Below are positions 1 through 13,272 of a stretch of DNA of 64,000 bases, piece by piece. Each line of letters begins with the position of its first letter. The first letter of the stretch is position 1. The notes beneath the pieces were generated by a model. The model ran no database searches. It was not told the DNA's origin and saw nothing but the letters and a program-made list of their open reading frames with translations. The DNA is from Larimichthys crocea (taxonomy: Eukaryota; Chordata; Actinopteri; Sciaenidae). The stretch lies in NCBI RefSeq assembly GCF_000972845.2, contig NC_040022.1:4462680-4526679 (forward strand), given 5' to 3'. The translations under genes were made by a program, and so were the position numbers.

Positions 1-597
1 AACAAACTCACTGGCCCAAACAAATTCCAGAGTTTCAGATAAGAAGGGTCAGCGAGGATGATTTACTTTGATTCAAAGCTTTGACTTTGTGTTTTAGATC
101 CTCTCTCTCTGCTGCTCTCAGCTGTGCTCCATGGTTCTGAAGATGTTCAGCTGGAGCCACAGATTCTGAATCTGCCTCTCCTCACGTTGCTAATGGGAAA
201 AAAAATAATAATCCACTAAATAGCAGATATTCTTCCACGTTGTGCACAAATGTGAGCACAATTCGTTGTAATCTACAGAGCACTCAAATCCTCATTTTAA
301 ACTGCGCACAGATGTTTAGATGCTCCAGATTTTGGATATTTTCACTTTTTTTTTAAACTGAAGTTTAAACTCTCACTGTATCAGAAATGGAAATTAAAAG
401 AACAAATCTTCTTTTCCAAACTGCTGGAAACATTATACATGGAGGATGTCTGGCATAGACAAAATAAAGATCCAAAACACCAAATACGTCTGCAGTTAGC
501 GTGTGTTTGTGAGTAAAACGAGCCCTCTGGGTCACAGTGAAACCATTTCCAGTGTGTGTAACACAGAACATCTGCCCGCATGCGCTTCACCTGACAG

Positions 598-650
598 CAG
601 ACGGTTCTCACTGCGGGAATCGAACCGCCAACCCTGGTTGAATAACACAA
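598..650 (-). repeat. tRNA-like B-box remnant (possible degenerate SINE)
   Basis: On the minus strand this stretch contains GGTTCGATTCC, a perfect match to the RNA polymerase III B-box. No acceptor stem, anticodon arm or convincing A-box surrounds it, so it is not a tRNA gene. A similar phrase (GGTTGGAGGTTCAAGTCCCC on the minus strand) occurs near 40.35 kb, which suggests two old copies of a tRNA-derived SINE. Confidence 0.3.
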
Positions 651-1250
651 AAATACAGACTTAGTTATCCGCCCGAGTCTGGCTCTGTTTTTGTCTCCTG
701 ATACTGAACTGAAAAACAACAATCATCTCACTGCAGCTGAATTAAATCATATTAAATCTCTCTCACACACATACAGACGGATGAAAATGTTTTATTTCCT
801 TAGTGTGGAATTAATTATTTACCGACAACCCATGCCACCTATTAGCTTGGCAGCACAACTCTTTTATTAGCAAACCTAATATGTCTCCTTCAACTCAACC
901 TAGTCAGAACAACAAGTGGAAGAAAAACTGAGTGAGATGGAAGTTTACAGCAGATGCTATCATAATAAAAAATCATTTGAAAACATGCAGATGATGATAA
1001 ACATACAAACTAAATAACCCTTTGGATAACAGCCTACATTTAGAAAACACACACTGATTAGAAGTGTGTGATTTCCGTTTTTTTTTTAACCCATAATTGC
1101 TGCTTTTTTGTTTTAACTGCTCACGTGTCAACAAATGTTGATCATTTATTGGAGATCAATTTTTATTTTTTCCTGTTCAGGCGCGCGCTGAAACCCAAGC
1201 TCGCAGCCGAGAGTTGAACCCCGCGCGCCGGTCACCCAGGGGACAAACAG

Positions 1251-1264
1251 AGTTCAAAGGGTCA
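1251..1264 (+). promoter_or_regulatory. DR2-type nuclear receptor site (RARE-like)
   Basis: AGTTCA-AA-GGGTCA is two RGKTCA half sites in direct repeat with a 2-base spacer, the arrangement bound by RAR/RXR. It lies in a CpG-rich block downstream of hoxb6a and upstream of the expected hoxb5a. HoxB genes are known retinoic acid targets, but use of this site is inference; a 12-base degenerate motif can occur by chance. Confidence 0.35.
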
Positions 1265-1675
1265 CGAGGACATTGTCCACTTTGTCTGGGTTGAAGTGTG
1301 TATGTGTGTGTGACGTGTCTGGCTGGCCGGCTCGAGGACAGGTCAACTTTCTCTCCCTCTCTGGTCTGGTCATCAATTAGTTCAAGCAGCAGCTCGCTTC
1401 CCTCCTCCGGACCGGCCTCGTGCGCTTACTTTCCCCCCCCTCACTCCCTCAACCACCTCTCACCACCAGCGGCCCTCAGCCTTTACGCACGGCGCGTCGT
1501 AAATATACGCGCGCATGTTTCAAATAAAAGGGTAAAGGTTTATGCGTCTTTACGCACGGCAATAAATCACAAAATAAAAAACTGTTTCTACGTCTCACTT
1601 CACTTCTGAACTCCCCTCCAGTCAAAAAACAGCCTCTCTCCGGACATTTCTATACATTTTATTGAACATTTCTCA

Positions 1676-1683
1676 TAGGTAGT
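1676..1683 (-). promoter_or_regulatory. miR-196 8-mer seed site, hoxb6a 3' UTR
   Basis: The plus strand reads TAGGTAGT, so the minus-strand mRNA reads ACTACCTA. This is complementary to bases 1-8 of miR-196 (UAGGUAGU...). It is about 980 nt past the stop codon and about 13 nt before the putative poly(A) signal. Confidence 0.5.
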
Positions 1684-1764
1684 ATACGTAATTACTTGAC
1701 AAAAAACACTAACATAAACAAACAATGTAAAAATTCATAAAATATACACTTTCCTGAACGTTTT

Positions 1765-1774
1765 TAGGTAGTTT
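1765..1774 (-). promoter_or_regulatory. miR-196 extended seed site, hoxb6a 3' UTR
   Basis: The plus strand reads TAGGTAGTTT, giving AAACTACCTA in the mRNA, which is complementary to miR-196 bases 1-10. It lies 82-91 bases from the first seed site. Paired sites at this spacing are beyond the distance usually tied to cooperative silencing, but both would act on the same transcript end. Confidence 0.5.
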
Positions 1775-2664
1775 GGAGAATAACATCAGTAGGTTAACAC
1801 CCCCTCCCACGAGCCCTCCCTCTATATTGTAAAAGTAAAACAGTTGGAAAGGTTAAATTACCCCCACCCCCACCCGCAATTACATTATTTGCACTGTACA
1901 GGGTGATTTTTTTTCTTACCCCCTCGCTTATTTCTATACAGTTTAAATATGAACACCATATGACATACATACACTTCTCAAATTTGTCCTCCCACTGCGT
2001 GGCTGTGTGTATGATCGTATTTAATCGAAGGTAATACACACAACACGTTTAGAAAATAAATCAGAAAATTCCTAAAGCTTCAAAACAAGTGCCTGCAAGA
2101 CAGGAAGTACATCTGACAGAAAATAAAGTACAACAAGAAGTTAGGTGGTTTCCTTGGAATGCAACAAGAATTGTGTCTTAACACAGTTTGTCACCGTTGG
2201 GTTACTAATTTATTATTATTATTTTTTTAAATAGGCCTACGTTCAGAATGTCAGCCTGACCCGCCACCCCCTTCTTCTCTCTCCTGTTCTCTCTTTCTTC
2301 TTTGTCTCTTTTTGATTTTATCTCTTCTTTCCACCCGTCTCTTCCCAAGACTCAAATGACTTCCAAATATTTCATAGCGCACAGAGAGGTAAATTCAACT
2401 TGGAAAAGGGACTTTTATTTTTGTGGGTGGGGATAAAAAAAAAAAAAAATCCTCTCCTCGCTCTTACTTCTCTACCTGCTCCCGTAAAACAAAAAATAAT
2501 AAAATCAAATGTAGGCTACTTTTTTTCCCAGAGTTTCACACCAGACAAACGTCTGGAGAAAGTTTGAGACGGGGAGGGGAAAGGATCAACGAGCATGTCT
2601 TTTTTTTTCTTCCAGCCTCCTCTTCTTCTTTTTAATGTCTTTGCATCAGTTTGTGTCTCCTCTC

Positions 2665-4920
<2,256 letters not shown>

Positions 4921-5482
4921 CGTTGCACGCGTTCATCCGCTGCATCCACGGGTAAATGGGGGCTGATGACGCCTGCTTGTCGTCCATCGGTTCACCGAAC
5001 AGCCCTTTCCCACTCAGCCCCGCGCACTCCGCTTTACGGTGCATGCCGTCCTGGCTCAGGGCGAGCTGGTGTTCTTCCAGGCTGCACGGGTGCTCCTTGT
5101 CCCGGTAGAAGCTCGTGGCAGCAGCTGCAGCCGCCGCAGCCGCCGCCGCCGTTGCGTAGTCGCAAGCACCGGCTCCGGTTGCGCCCCCTACTCCGACTCC
5201 TGCCGCCGCCCGGTGCCCGCCGTACGCTCCGTTCGCAGCCTGCTGGTAGTAAGTGGACGCCGGGTACGGTTTATCCTGGTGCACGCCGCCGCTCGCGCCG
5301 TACGCCACGGCCGCGGCAGCGGTAACGGCTGCTGCCGGGTAGTGCCTGAGCGGGTGGTCGGCGGCGTATCCCGACGAGTAGAGCGGGATCTGACCCAGGA
5401 ACGACTCCGCCGCCGCCTGCGCGCCTCCACCCGATCCCGGTAGCGTCACCGGGAAAGAGGAGTTGACAAAATAGGAACTCAT
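4921..5482 (-). CDS. hoxb6a: hoxb6a exon 1: N-terminal region with hexapeptide
   Basis: The start is the ATG at 5482, chosen because it opens the conserved [16 protein letters not shown]; an upstream in-frame ATG at 5593 leads only into low-complexity sequence. Group 6 marks follow: ESFLGQIPLYSSGYAADHPLRHYP, with YYQQAANGAYGG further on. The PBX-contacting hexapeptide IYPWMQ is at residues about 176-181, followed by RMNACN and the donor at 4919-4920. Alanine runs have been inserted (AAAVTAAAAVAYG, and 11 Ala after DYAT), encoded by mixed GCG/GCT/GCA/GCC codons, plus Gly/Ala stretches. These explain most of the extra length over other vertebrate Hoxb6 proteins. The exon is 562 nt, ending after one base of a Gly codon, which matches exon 2. 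Confidence 0.95.
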
Positions 5483-6109
5483 CGGGAGAAAAGTACGGGA
5501 GGAGAAGAGAAGAAGAGAGGAGAGAGGAGAGGAGAAGAAGAGGAGAGAGGGGAGGACAGGAGGGCACGAGACAAACACAACAACAACGTTCACGCGATGA
5601 AGAAGAAGAAGGAGGAGTAGAAGGAGGCTAACGGCTAACGGCTAACGGTTCTCCCTCCCGTCCTCCTTCCTCTGCCTTCCCCTGCCTGCACTTTATGATT
5701 TGTTGTGTTTTATAGCCGACAGTCCGACGGGCTGCTGCTATCACTTAGTTTATCGCAGATTGGGAGGAGGGGGGAGGGGGGTGAGGAGGGGTGAGGCGGG
5801 TGAGAGGAGGGGAAGGGGGTATCTGGGTGGCTGAGTGCCAGTGTGGGACAGAGAGAGAGAGAGAGAGGAGGGAGGGAGGGGAGAACAGGAGAGAGAGTCC
5901 GTGTGTGTGTGTGTTGTGGACGAGAGGACGGGATGGGGTGAGGAGGTGTGGGGAGGGGGGGCAGAGACCAGCTGACCTCCAAACTGACCAATGGGGGAAG
6001 CTTTCCGTGCCTGGCATTCGTTCGCCTTCTTTCCTTTTCGTTGGAGAGAGGAAGAAGAGGAGGAAGAGGAGGAAGAGGAGGAAGAGGAGGGGGGGGCTGG
6101 GAACTACCG

Positions 6110-6112
<3 letters not shown>

Positions 6113-6153
<41 letters not shown>
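6113..6153 (+). repeat. (CT)n microsatellite
   Basis: An uninterrupted CT dinucleotide run upstream of hoxb6a, preceded by GGAAGA-type purine repeats. Confidence 0.9.
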
Positions 6154-6157
<4 letters not shown>

Positions 6158-6248
6158 CCTCCACCTCCACCTCTCCTTTTTCCTATTTCCCTTCCTCAAT
6201 CTCCCACTCCCTTTCTCTCCTTCTAATTCTCATTCACTCTCTCTTTCA

Positions 6249-6272
6249 CCCCCCCCCCCCCCCCCCCCCCCC
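6249..6272 (+). repeat. Homopolymer C run of 24
   Basis: Twenty-four consecutive cytosines, so a long guanine run on the hoxb6a template side. It could form G-quadruplex structures, and its length is likely to be unreliable in sequencing. Confidence 0.85.
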
Positions 6273-6380
6273 GGTTCCCGGTGATAGTGCGCAATCACAC
6301 CGGAATCCTCGGCGCGTTAAATTGATTCTTTCTCTCCCTGTGTGTCTTCCTCCGTCTGTTGTTGGACCCATAAAAACCAG

Positions 6381-6383
<3 letters not shown>

Positions 6384-6414
<31 letters not shown>
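6384..6414 (+). repeat. (CA)n microsatellite
   Basis: A CA dinucleotide tract about 0.9 kb upstream of the hoxb6a start codon. Confidence 0.9.
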
Positions 6415-6418
<4 letters not shown>

Positions 6419-6748
6419 CTTTCTCCCAGAGGGAGGTCTGTGAGAGAGGGAGGGAAGGAGGGAGAGGTGGGAGGGAGGGGTGCTGCACCACCACCACCAG
6501 AGGCAACCGAATAATAAAACATATTCCCGGCGCTTTGCAGATAATACCGACCGCATTAAAATGAATTTGGCGGGCGTAAATCACAGACGGGAGCGCGCAC
6601 GAGTCATGTGTGGTCCCGCGTGTGTGTGTGAGTGCGAGTGTGAGTGTGTGTGAGTCACCCTACAATATAACGTGGGCTGTGCACGTCTATAATTGAAGTG
6701 TTTGTACATTTATAATTGGTATATTTGGGTCGGTGGGTAGATTTATGT

Positions 6749-6750
<2 letters not shown>

Positions 6751-6796
<46 letters not shown>
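6751..6796 (+). repeat. (TG)n microsatellite
   Basis: A perfect TG tract, 23 units. Confidence 0.95.
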
Positions 6797-6798
<2 letters not shown>

Positions 6799-8271
6799 TT
6801 TCATTACTTCCTCCGTCGGAGGAGTCACTGATAATCTGGAAGGGATTTTCTGAACATAATCTGAGAGCCGTTCATGTTTTATAGATAACCCGGGTGACGC
6901 CACTCTGTCCCGGATTGTCCCGTGCTGCCTCAAGTGTTCCACTTACACGTGCTGCTCGAGTGGCCTCGGTTTGATCAATGCGTGGAGTGAATTATTATTT
7001 TCTTCTTCTGTGACACTGATTGGGTTGGAAATGTAAAAGGAGAAGAAGAAAGGAAACGGTCTACATTTTTTCACCGGTTTTCTTGACACTGATTAGCCTC
7101 GCGCCCAAAACGACCGTTTTCCACGTGAGCCACACAAGTGAAATCATACAAATAGCCCACATTAACCAAAGAGACACACTACAACCTGAAGAGAAAAAAA
7201 ACTATATTATATCTTAGTACTAACGCATACAGCTTTTAACATATACATCATGAAGTAGGCCTAACAGTGTCGAGTTTTGGAAATAAAAAAATTAAACAAA
7301 AGAAAATCACAAGTGAAACTGTAAATGCGTGTGTAAATAAGTGTTTTAGTTAGGAAAAAAGCTGTTTCTATAATATGTATCATGATTATTATTTATAGTT
7401 TCAATTTATGGGTTAGTTATTAAAAATACGTTTAAAACAATAGTTATTAATAATATTATAGTTTGTCAGTAATTAAAAACATTTCCAAAATTATTTGTCA
7501 TCATTGATTTAAATTCGGGGCAGGGGGGTATTCTAGAATAATAGTAATAATGTTACAATGCTAATAATATACTACTAATAATAATCTACATATAAGATAG
7601 AATTAATAATGAACTATTATGATGTAATTGTAGTAACTTTTAGCATCAGTTTTTCGTGTTTTCGAAACGTAAAAAGTAAAGAAGCATAGGAGCAGTCTGA
7701 GCGCGCACACACACTCTCTACCACACACACACACACACAGGTTCTAAGTACTATTATGTTGAAGGCCTACGTTCAATTATGAAATGAGTGGAAAGGGTAG
7801 CTGAAATCATGCACGTCCTCTCCTTCCAGAACTATCCATTTTTCTTCTTCTTCTTCTTCTTGTTGCAGAGACAGACAGCTGGAGGGGAAAAAAAGAAAAG
7901 CTCAGCCGGCCTGCTTTTCATTCGCACTTACAAACGGAATATGTGTCGCTGAGGTCGTAAAATAACCGCAGCCATAAATAAGTCTCCCTCTCTGTGTGTT
8001 TCTCTCTGTGTACTACAGGCTCTGACTTGTCTGCATGGCCAAACTGCAGACAGTCCGACTGACAAATAGAGACAAAGACTCTATTTTTACTTTTACTTTA
8101 CCCTCCCACCCTCCTCCGTCCATTCCTCCGTGTCTCCTCTCGTTTTTTTTCAAAGTTACACTGTTCAGAGCAGGGACAGATAATATGTTTAATCCTCCGC
8201 TGACTCTTGCTTTCTGTGTAGGATCACACAGACAGATTGGGAATCTCTCTTTTTAACTTTCATTTTGACCT

Positions 8272-8358
8272 CTCTCTCTCTCCCCCTCTCCTCCTCTCCT
8301 CCTCTCCTCCTCTCCTCCTCTCCTCCTCCTCTCCCTCTCTCTCTCTCTCTCTCTCTCT
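8272..8358 (+). repeat. Polypyrimidine tract (CT and CTCCT units)
   Basis: An almost pure pyrimidine stretch made of CT and CTCCT repeats. It is capable of forming triplex DNA. The long open frames on either strand here are translations of the repeat. Confidence 0.85.
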
Positions 8359-8851
8359 GGCAGGACGCTCCGTTTCCTCTCCGCTTTGTGGGAACGGGAA
8401 GCAGCAGCATTGTGTTGGAGCTGACTGTGGTTTAATCATTAATGAGCAGTGGGGACAGGACAGGACAGGACAGGACAGGCATGGCCTACAGCCTTGGACA
8501 CACTCACACACACAGGACGGTAATGTTGTTATTATATATACAGTCAGTCCAGATGCATTAGCGCGTTAGCTCCTGACGGGATTTGTAGTTTTGACATAAC
8601 ATCAGTGTATACCTGCTGCAGCGGCCTCGAGGGTAAACACCACTTTCTGACACAGTGGTGACATATTCAGATTGATACATGAGAGATATGGCTAACATAA
8701 CTAGACTGGACTGATATGCTGCTTGAACATATTTACAATGTGTTGAGTTAAACGGTATCACGCAGCGTAAATTAATGACAGCCCTCTGCAGGTGAGCGCC
8801 TTTGTGTTATATTATGAAGTTTTTATAACACTTCATAACTAACTTTAAAGC

Positions 8852-9068
8852 TATATATATATCTTATAATTATATATATATATATAATATATATCATTTA
8901 AAGTAGTATATATATATTATAATATATATACTATATTTACCTTTGTATTATATATACTCATATATATACTATATTTACTAGTTATATTATATACTAATAT
9001 TATTACTATATTTAAAGTTAGTATCTATATACATATATATCTATATATATATGATATATATATATATT
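8852..9068 (+). repeat. TA-rich low-complexity region
   Basis: Interrupted TATATA runs with imperfect inverted repeats over about 200 bp; an easily melted, unstable stretch. Confidence 0.85.
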
Positions 9069-9538
9069 GTATAATGGCTAATGTTAGCACAGCTTGTGGA
9101 ATATGCATTTAAATTGTATAATATGTCCATTTTTACTCTTACATAGCGGGCAGACGATGACAGGTGTAGCTAACAAGCTGATAACTTTACATGTTACAAT
9201 AACTTTACTTGTTACGACATTATAAATATAACCCTACAGATATAAGTCAGCATTAAGATGTTTTAATAACAGTATGTGCAAACTCCTTCCTAAAGTCTGC
9301 AGCATTTTAGCTGAATGAAGCATAACTATTAGTTAAACTCTGCAGCTCTGTCGTGACGCACTTTAAAAACAACAGCTAAAGCTACCAAACGTAAATATTA
9401 GCCGCACAGTGCTAAAGCTGAGTTATCTGAAGCTAATGTGACGAGCTGCTTCATTCAACACTATTTAAAGGCAACAGCCTGACCTCATTCTGTCCCGCTA
9501 TCATGTGACTGCCTTCAAATATTCATACAGCAGACCGC

Positions 9539-9539
<1 letters not shown>

Positions 9540-9572
<33 letters not shown>
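9540..9572 (+). repeat. (CA)n microsatellite
   Basis: CA dinucleotide tract in the hoxb6a-hoxb7a spacer. Confidence 0.9.
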
Positions 9573-9575
<3 letters not shown>

Positions 9576-10384
9576 TCTTTCTGTGTTGTGTGCTCTCTTG
9601 TGTTTTTCACGTGTCTTTCTGCAGGTGTGTTACAGTTCTGGAGAAGCGGGAAAGTTACCGGGAGAAAGAAAAAACAGGTAAAGCCTCAGGACCGGAAACG
9701 GAGCCTGGAAAAAGTGTTTGCTGGATGAGAAACAGAGTGTGTAAGTGTGTGTGTGTGTGTGTGAGAGAGAGAGACAGAAACAAACATGGACGATAAGAAG
9801 ACATACCTTAAAGGGAGACATATCGTCTGTCTGTCACGCGCCCTAACTGTCACTGTTTTATGTTGGCTCCTGTAGATCAGCAGATTTGAACCGCACCTCT
9901 CGCCGTAGGCACATATTGAAAAATAAGTATATGCTGGTGTAGAGTTGACCTTCTTTTGTCCTCGTTTTTATTCAACATGACATAGTCTGAAGGACTTTTA
10001 AAAGTGTGTTATGATGCACGGCGGCCGTCATGTTATTTTGGGGTGAAATGTGAGAATTAAAATGAATTTTGGGGTGAAATGTGAGAATTCAAATGACTAA
10101 AATGCACCAATAATTCGACTTTTACTAGGCCTGCTATTACCAACAATACGGCCAAGATAGTCCACTACTACTACTAACAACAATACTACTAATAATAGTC
10201 AGGTTTTTCGTGACAGTTTCCAGCCTGTGCAGTAAATCACAGTGCGTAGCTGTGATTGAGCTGCAGTGTAAACAGTTCAGAGCTGCCGAGGAAACTCCAG
10301 GAATCTGAGAAACTTCAGAGATTATCGACAATTAAAGCTGGAGGAGTCAGACTGCTTTATAGCTTTATGACTCTTCTTCACCTC

Positions 10385-10387
<3 letters not shown>

Positions 10388-10445
<58 letters not shown>
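10388..10445 (+). repeat. (TG)n microsatellite
   Basis: A perfect TG tract of about 29 units. Confidence 0.95.
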
Positions 10446-10447
<2 letters not shown>

Positions 10448-11327
10448 ACCACGGGACTTTTATGGCTTTATGACCGTTTATGACTCCTTGTAAAGTCCGA
10501 GGAATGGCGACGAAGTGAAAAACAGGCCTGCAGCAAACAACAGATGAACAAATGTGCTGTGCTGCACACAAGGAACGCGCGTGCACACACATACACACAC
10601 GCACGCACGCACGCACGCACACACACACTCACACTGTACAGTTCATCTGCGGTTCATTTCAGTCTCGGCAATGCTCAAACCGCCTGCGTTTCACACACTA
10701 TTATTAACGGGCGCTGTGAAATAATTAACTGTCTATGAAATTAAACTTTTGCTATTTATTTTATTGACTAACACTTTTTAAACACAGAATTTGATTTCAA
10801 ATATTGCAGAGCAGAATTACACTTTAAATACTCCACCACAGGCTGACGGGATATTATCATATTGCAGCTATAATTTCAACACTTCCTCTATATCTCTACC
10901 TCTATAATACAGATTAATTCAATATCTAAATTTCTAAATTAGAAAATGTATGTATGTTTTTTATTTTAACGCGCAGTAGGCTGAAAGGAAATTAGATTTT
11001 CAAATGTTTTTTATGAGTAGGTGATGGAAGAGAAATAAAATAACATCTTCAAAAGTTCCAATAACTTTAAATATTTAATGTCTGTTATACAATATGTCAT
11101 TTAAAAAATATGTTTGAATTAGGAACTATCGGGAACTTTACCTAACACAAGTTTTCTTTAACTACATCACTGTGTGAGGTTTACGCACACAAAGTTAATG
11201 TCTTTACACACGTAAAGGTCGATACACTCAATAGGAAGCAATGTGTGTGTCTGTGCGCGCGCGTTGGCCGACCTCTCCCGCACCAGTTAATGACAAACTA
11301 AAAGAAACTGCCTCACTTGTACTTTTT

Positions 11328-11358
<31 letters not shown>

Positions 11359-12942
11359 TTGTTTTAATGTATTAATCGTCTCCTGGCAGCAAGACCCGGC
11401 TGGACCGCGTCCTTCACGGCACCGTGAGCTCGTGCTTTGGGTCACTTCACTGGACTGTTACTCGTTGGGCGCTATAATACCACCAGGCCAGGCCACCACA
11501 AGAAGGGCCCCGGGACAAGTTAAAGATTAACGGACAGATGAATGCGGCATCACGGGGAGGGCCGCTTGTTTTTCTCCTCTGCTACAGGAGGAAGGAGCGG
11601 ACACGCGCACACGCAGGTGCACGCCAAATACTAATCTAAAACATTTGTATTGATTTTGTATTGAATTAAGAATTATTATTATTATTATTATTATTACTAC
11701 TGCTATTATTGTTATTATTAGTAGTAATAGTAGTAGTTAGTAGACTGTTACTAATTGATGTGTTTGGTAGCCTGCTATTAGTGAACTGTTGTGAGTAATA
11801 ATAATAATAGTTATAATTATTATTATCATCAATGATCTAGTAGTGCACTAGTTCTCATACGATTATATAATAATAATTACATTATTACACACATGTATGT
11901 AATTAAATATATACATACTTAGGTTAAGTTATATTGTGTGGCAGTATATATGCATAACAATCTCACACACATAACCTAGCCAATGCATATGTACATATAT
12001 ATGCATACATATGTATAAAAAGAAGAATTATGTATTATTCTGTAATAACTAATGGACTAACTTAATACCGAAAGCTGAAGTTACCGAACGTGCATTAATG
12101 TGTTCATAATAAGTTTCAGTTATTACCTCTGAGCCTGCAGTGTATTTTTAATTTTTCATTAATATTATGAAGCTGCAGTACAGCTGGACTTTGTGTGAAT
12201 CCGGCGGTGCGTTTGAATCGTTCATGCGCAGCCGAATAGTAATAATGTGGAATTCCCCTCTGATAACCACCGTCCTGATGGTCATAATCTCACTCCACAC
12301 ACACACACACACAAACGCACACACACAGAAAATCCAATTGAGGTGTTTGGCTGTCGAGGAGAGAAGAAACAGATGATACGATGCGAAATATTGATTTTCC
12401 GTCTGATCTTAATGCACTCAAGTTGATTTTGAATGCCGGATTAAAGTCAGATGATGCTCGAGTCATAAATTAAATGCAACATTGTGGATTTCTGCCCCAC
12501 CCCCACCTACTTCTTTCCTCACACACACACACACACATACACACACACCTGGATGCAAAGATTTATTTGTGGAGGGGCTGCACAACAGATCTGCAGATGA
12601 GCGATCCGGTAAAGATGATGAAACCACAGAGCTGAGACGACTTATTATTTTTTACACACGCGAGCACAAATACGCTTACGCACGCGCACAGCAGAGCCCC
12701 CCCTGTTTATTGAAACAGCGAGCCTGACCAGTGAGCATACATTTTACATACTAAGCTCCTGTTTCCTTGGGTACAACGCGCACATACTCACACATATACG
12801 CAGAGACAGAGAGAGGCCATTGGTGTGTTGTTGTGCGCGCATGGATTTCTCTACGCCTCATTCACCACAGTGTAACAACAGTCAGGCCTAACATGGTGGG
12901 GGGGGTCAGCCTTCCCTCTCACTCCCTCCATGCTGCCACAAA

Positions 12943-12983
<41 letters not shown>

Positions 12984-13196
12984 GCGTTGTTCACATCAAA
13001 GAGAGAAAGAAGAAGCCAACACACGGAGTAAGACAAAAGACAAATTGTACACTCCACACATCACATATCCCCGCACGGTCACGTGCGCGCACATTCACGC
13101 GCTCCCCCTGCCTGTCGTCATGTCTGCATGGTGTGGGTTCATTCCAAAGAGGACAAAAACAGTGAAGTAACGGTCACATCATCAGTTTGTCAACAG

Positions 13197-13204
<8 letters not shown>

Positions 13205-13270
<66 letters not shown>
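13205..13270 (+). repeat. (CA)n microsatellite
   Basis: A perfect CA tract of 33 units, preceded by a CT tract at 12943-12982. Confidence 0.95.

Positions 13271-13272
<2 letters not shown>

Larger units (their letters stand above)
1..1620. other. Intergenic flank between hoxb6a and the expected hoxb5a
   Basis: No coding exon is recognisable here. By HoxB order the next gene to the left should be hoxb5a, so this is the start of the hoxb5a upstream spacer. From about 1140 to 1560 the sequence is GC- and CpG-rich and contains a direct repeat of nuclear-receptor half sites (1251-1264). The short open frames have no Hox or other recognisable domain and look like chance. Confidence 0.6.
1658..2664 (-). 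other. hoxb6a: hoxb6a 3' UTR (approximate extent)
   Basis: This is the roughly 1 kb that follows the hoxb6a stop codon on the minus strand. It ends at a candidate AATAAA polyadenylation signal, seen on the plus strand as tttatt at 1658-1663. Two 8-mer miR-196 seed matches (1676-1683 and 1765-1772) lie just before that signal. The extent is inferred from the signal alone; nothing marks the true cleavage site. Confidence 0.5.
5483..6600 (-). promoter_or_regulatory. hoxb6a: hoxb6a 5' UTR and proximal promoter region
   Basis: This is the sequence directly upstream of the hoxb6a ATG. It is dominated by strand-asymmetric purine/pyrimidine tracts (GA/CT, GGA, a C run of 24) and has a CCAAT box at 5988-5992. 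A tandem triple of the 7-mer GGCTAAC lies at 5626-5648. No clear TATA box is visible. Long open frames across these tracts on both strands are translated repeats, not genes. Confidence 0.45.

Noticed and set aside
598..660. A tRNA gene on the minus strand
   Set aside because: The B-box is perfect but there is no matching acceptor stem, anticodon loop or good A-box.
5745..6584. Long open frames upstream of hoxb6a on both strands
   Set aside because: They translate GA/CT, GGA and CA repeats into Ser/Leu, Glu and Pro runs with no domain and overlap each other in opposite frames.
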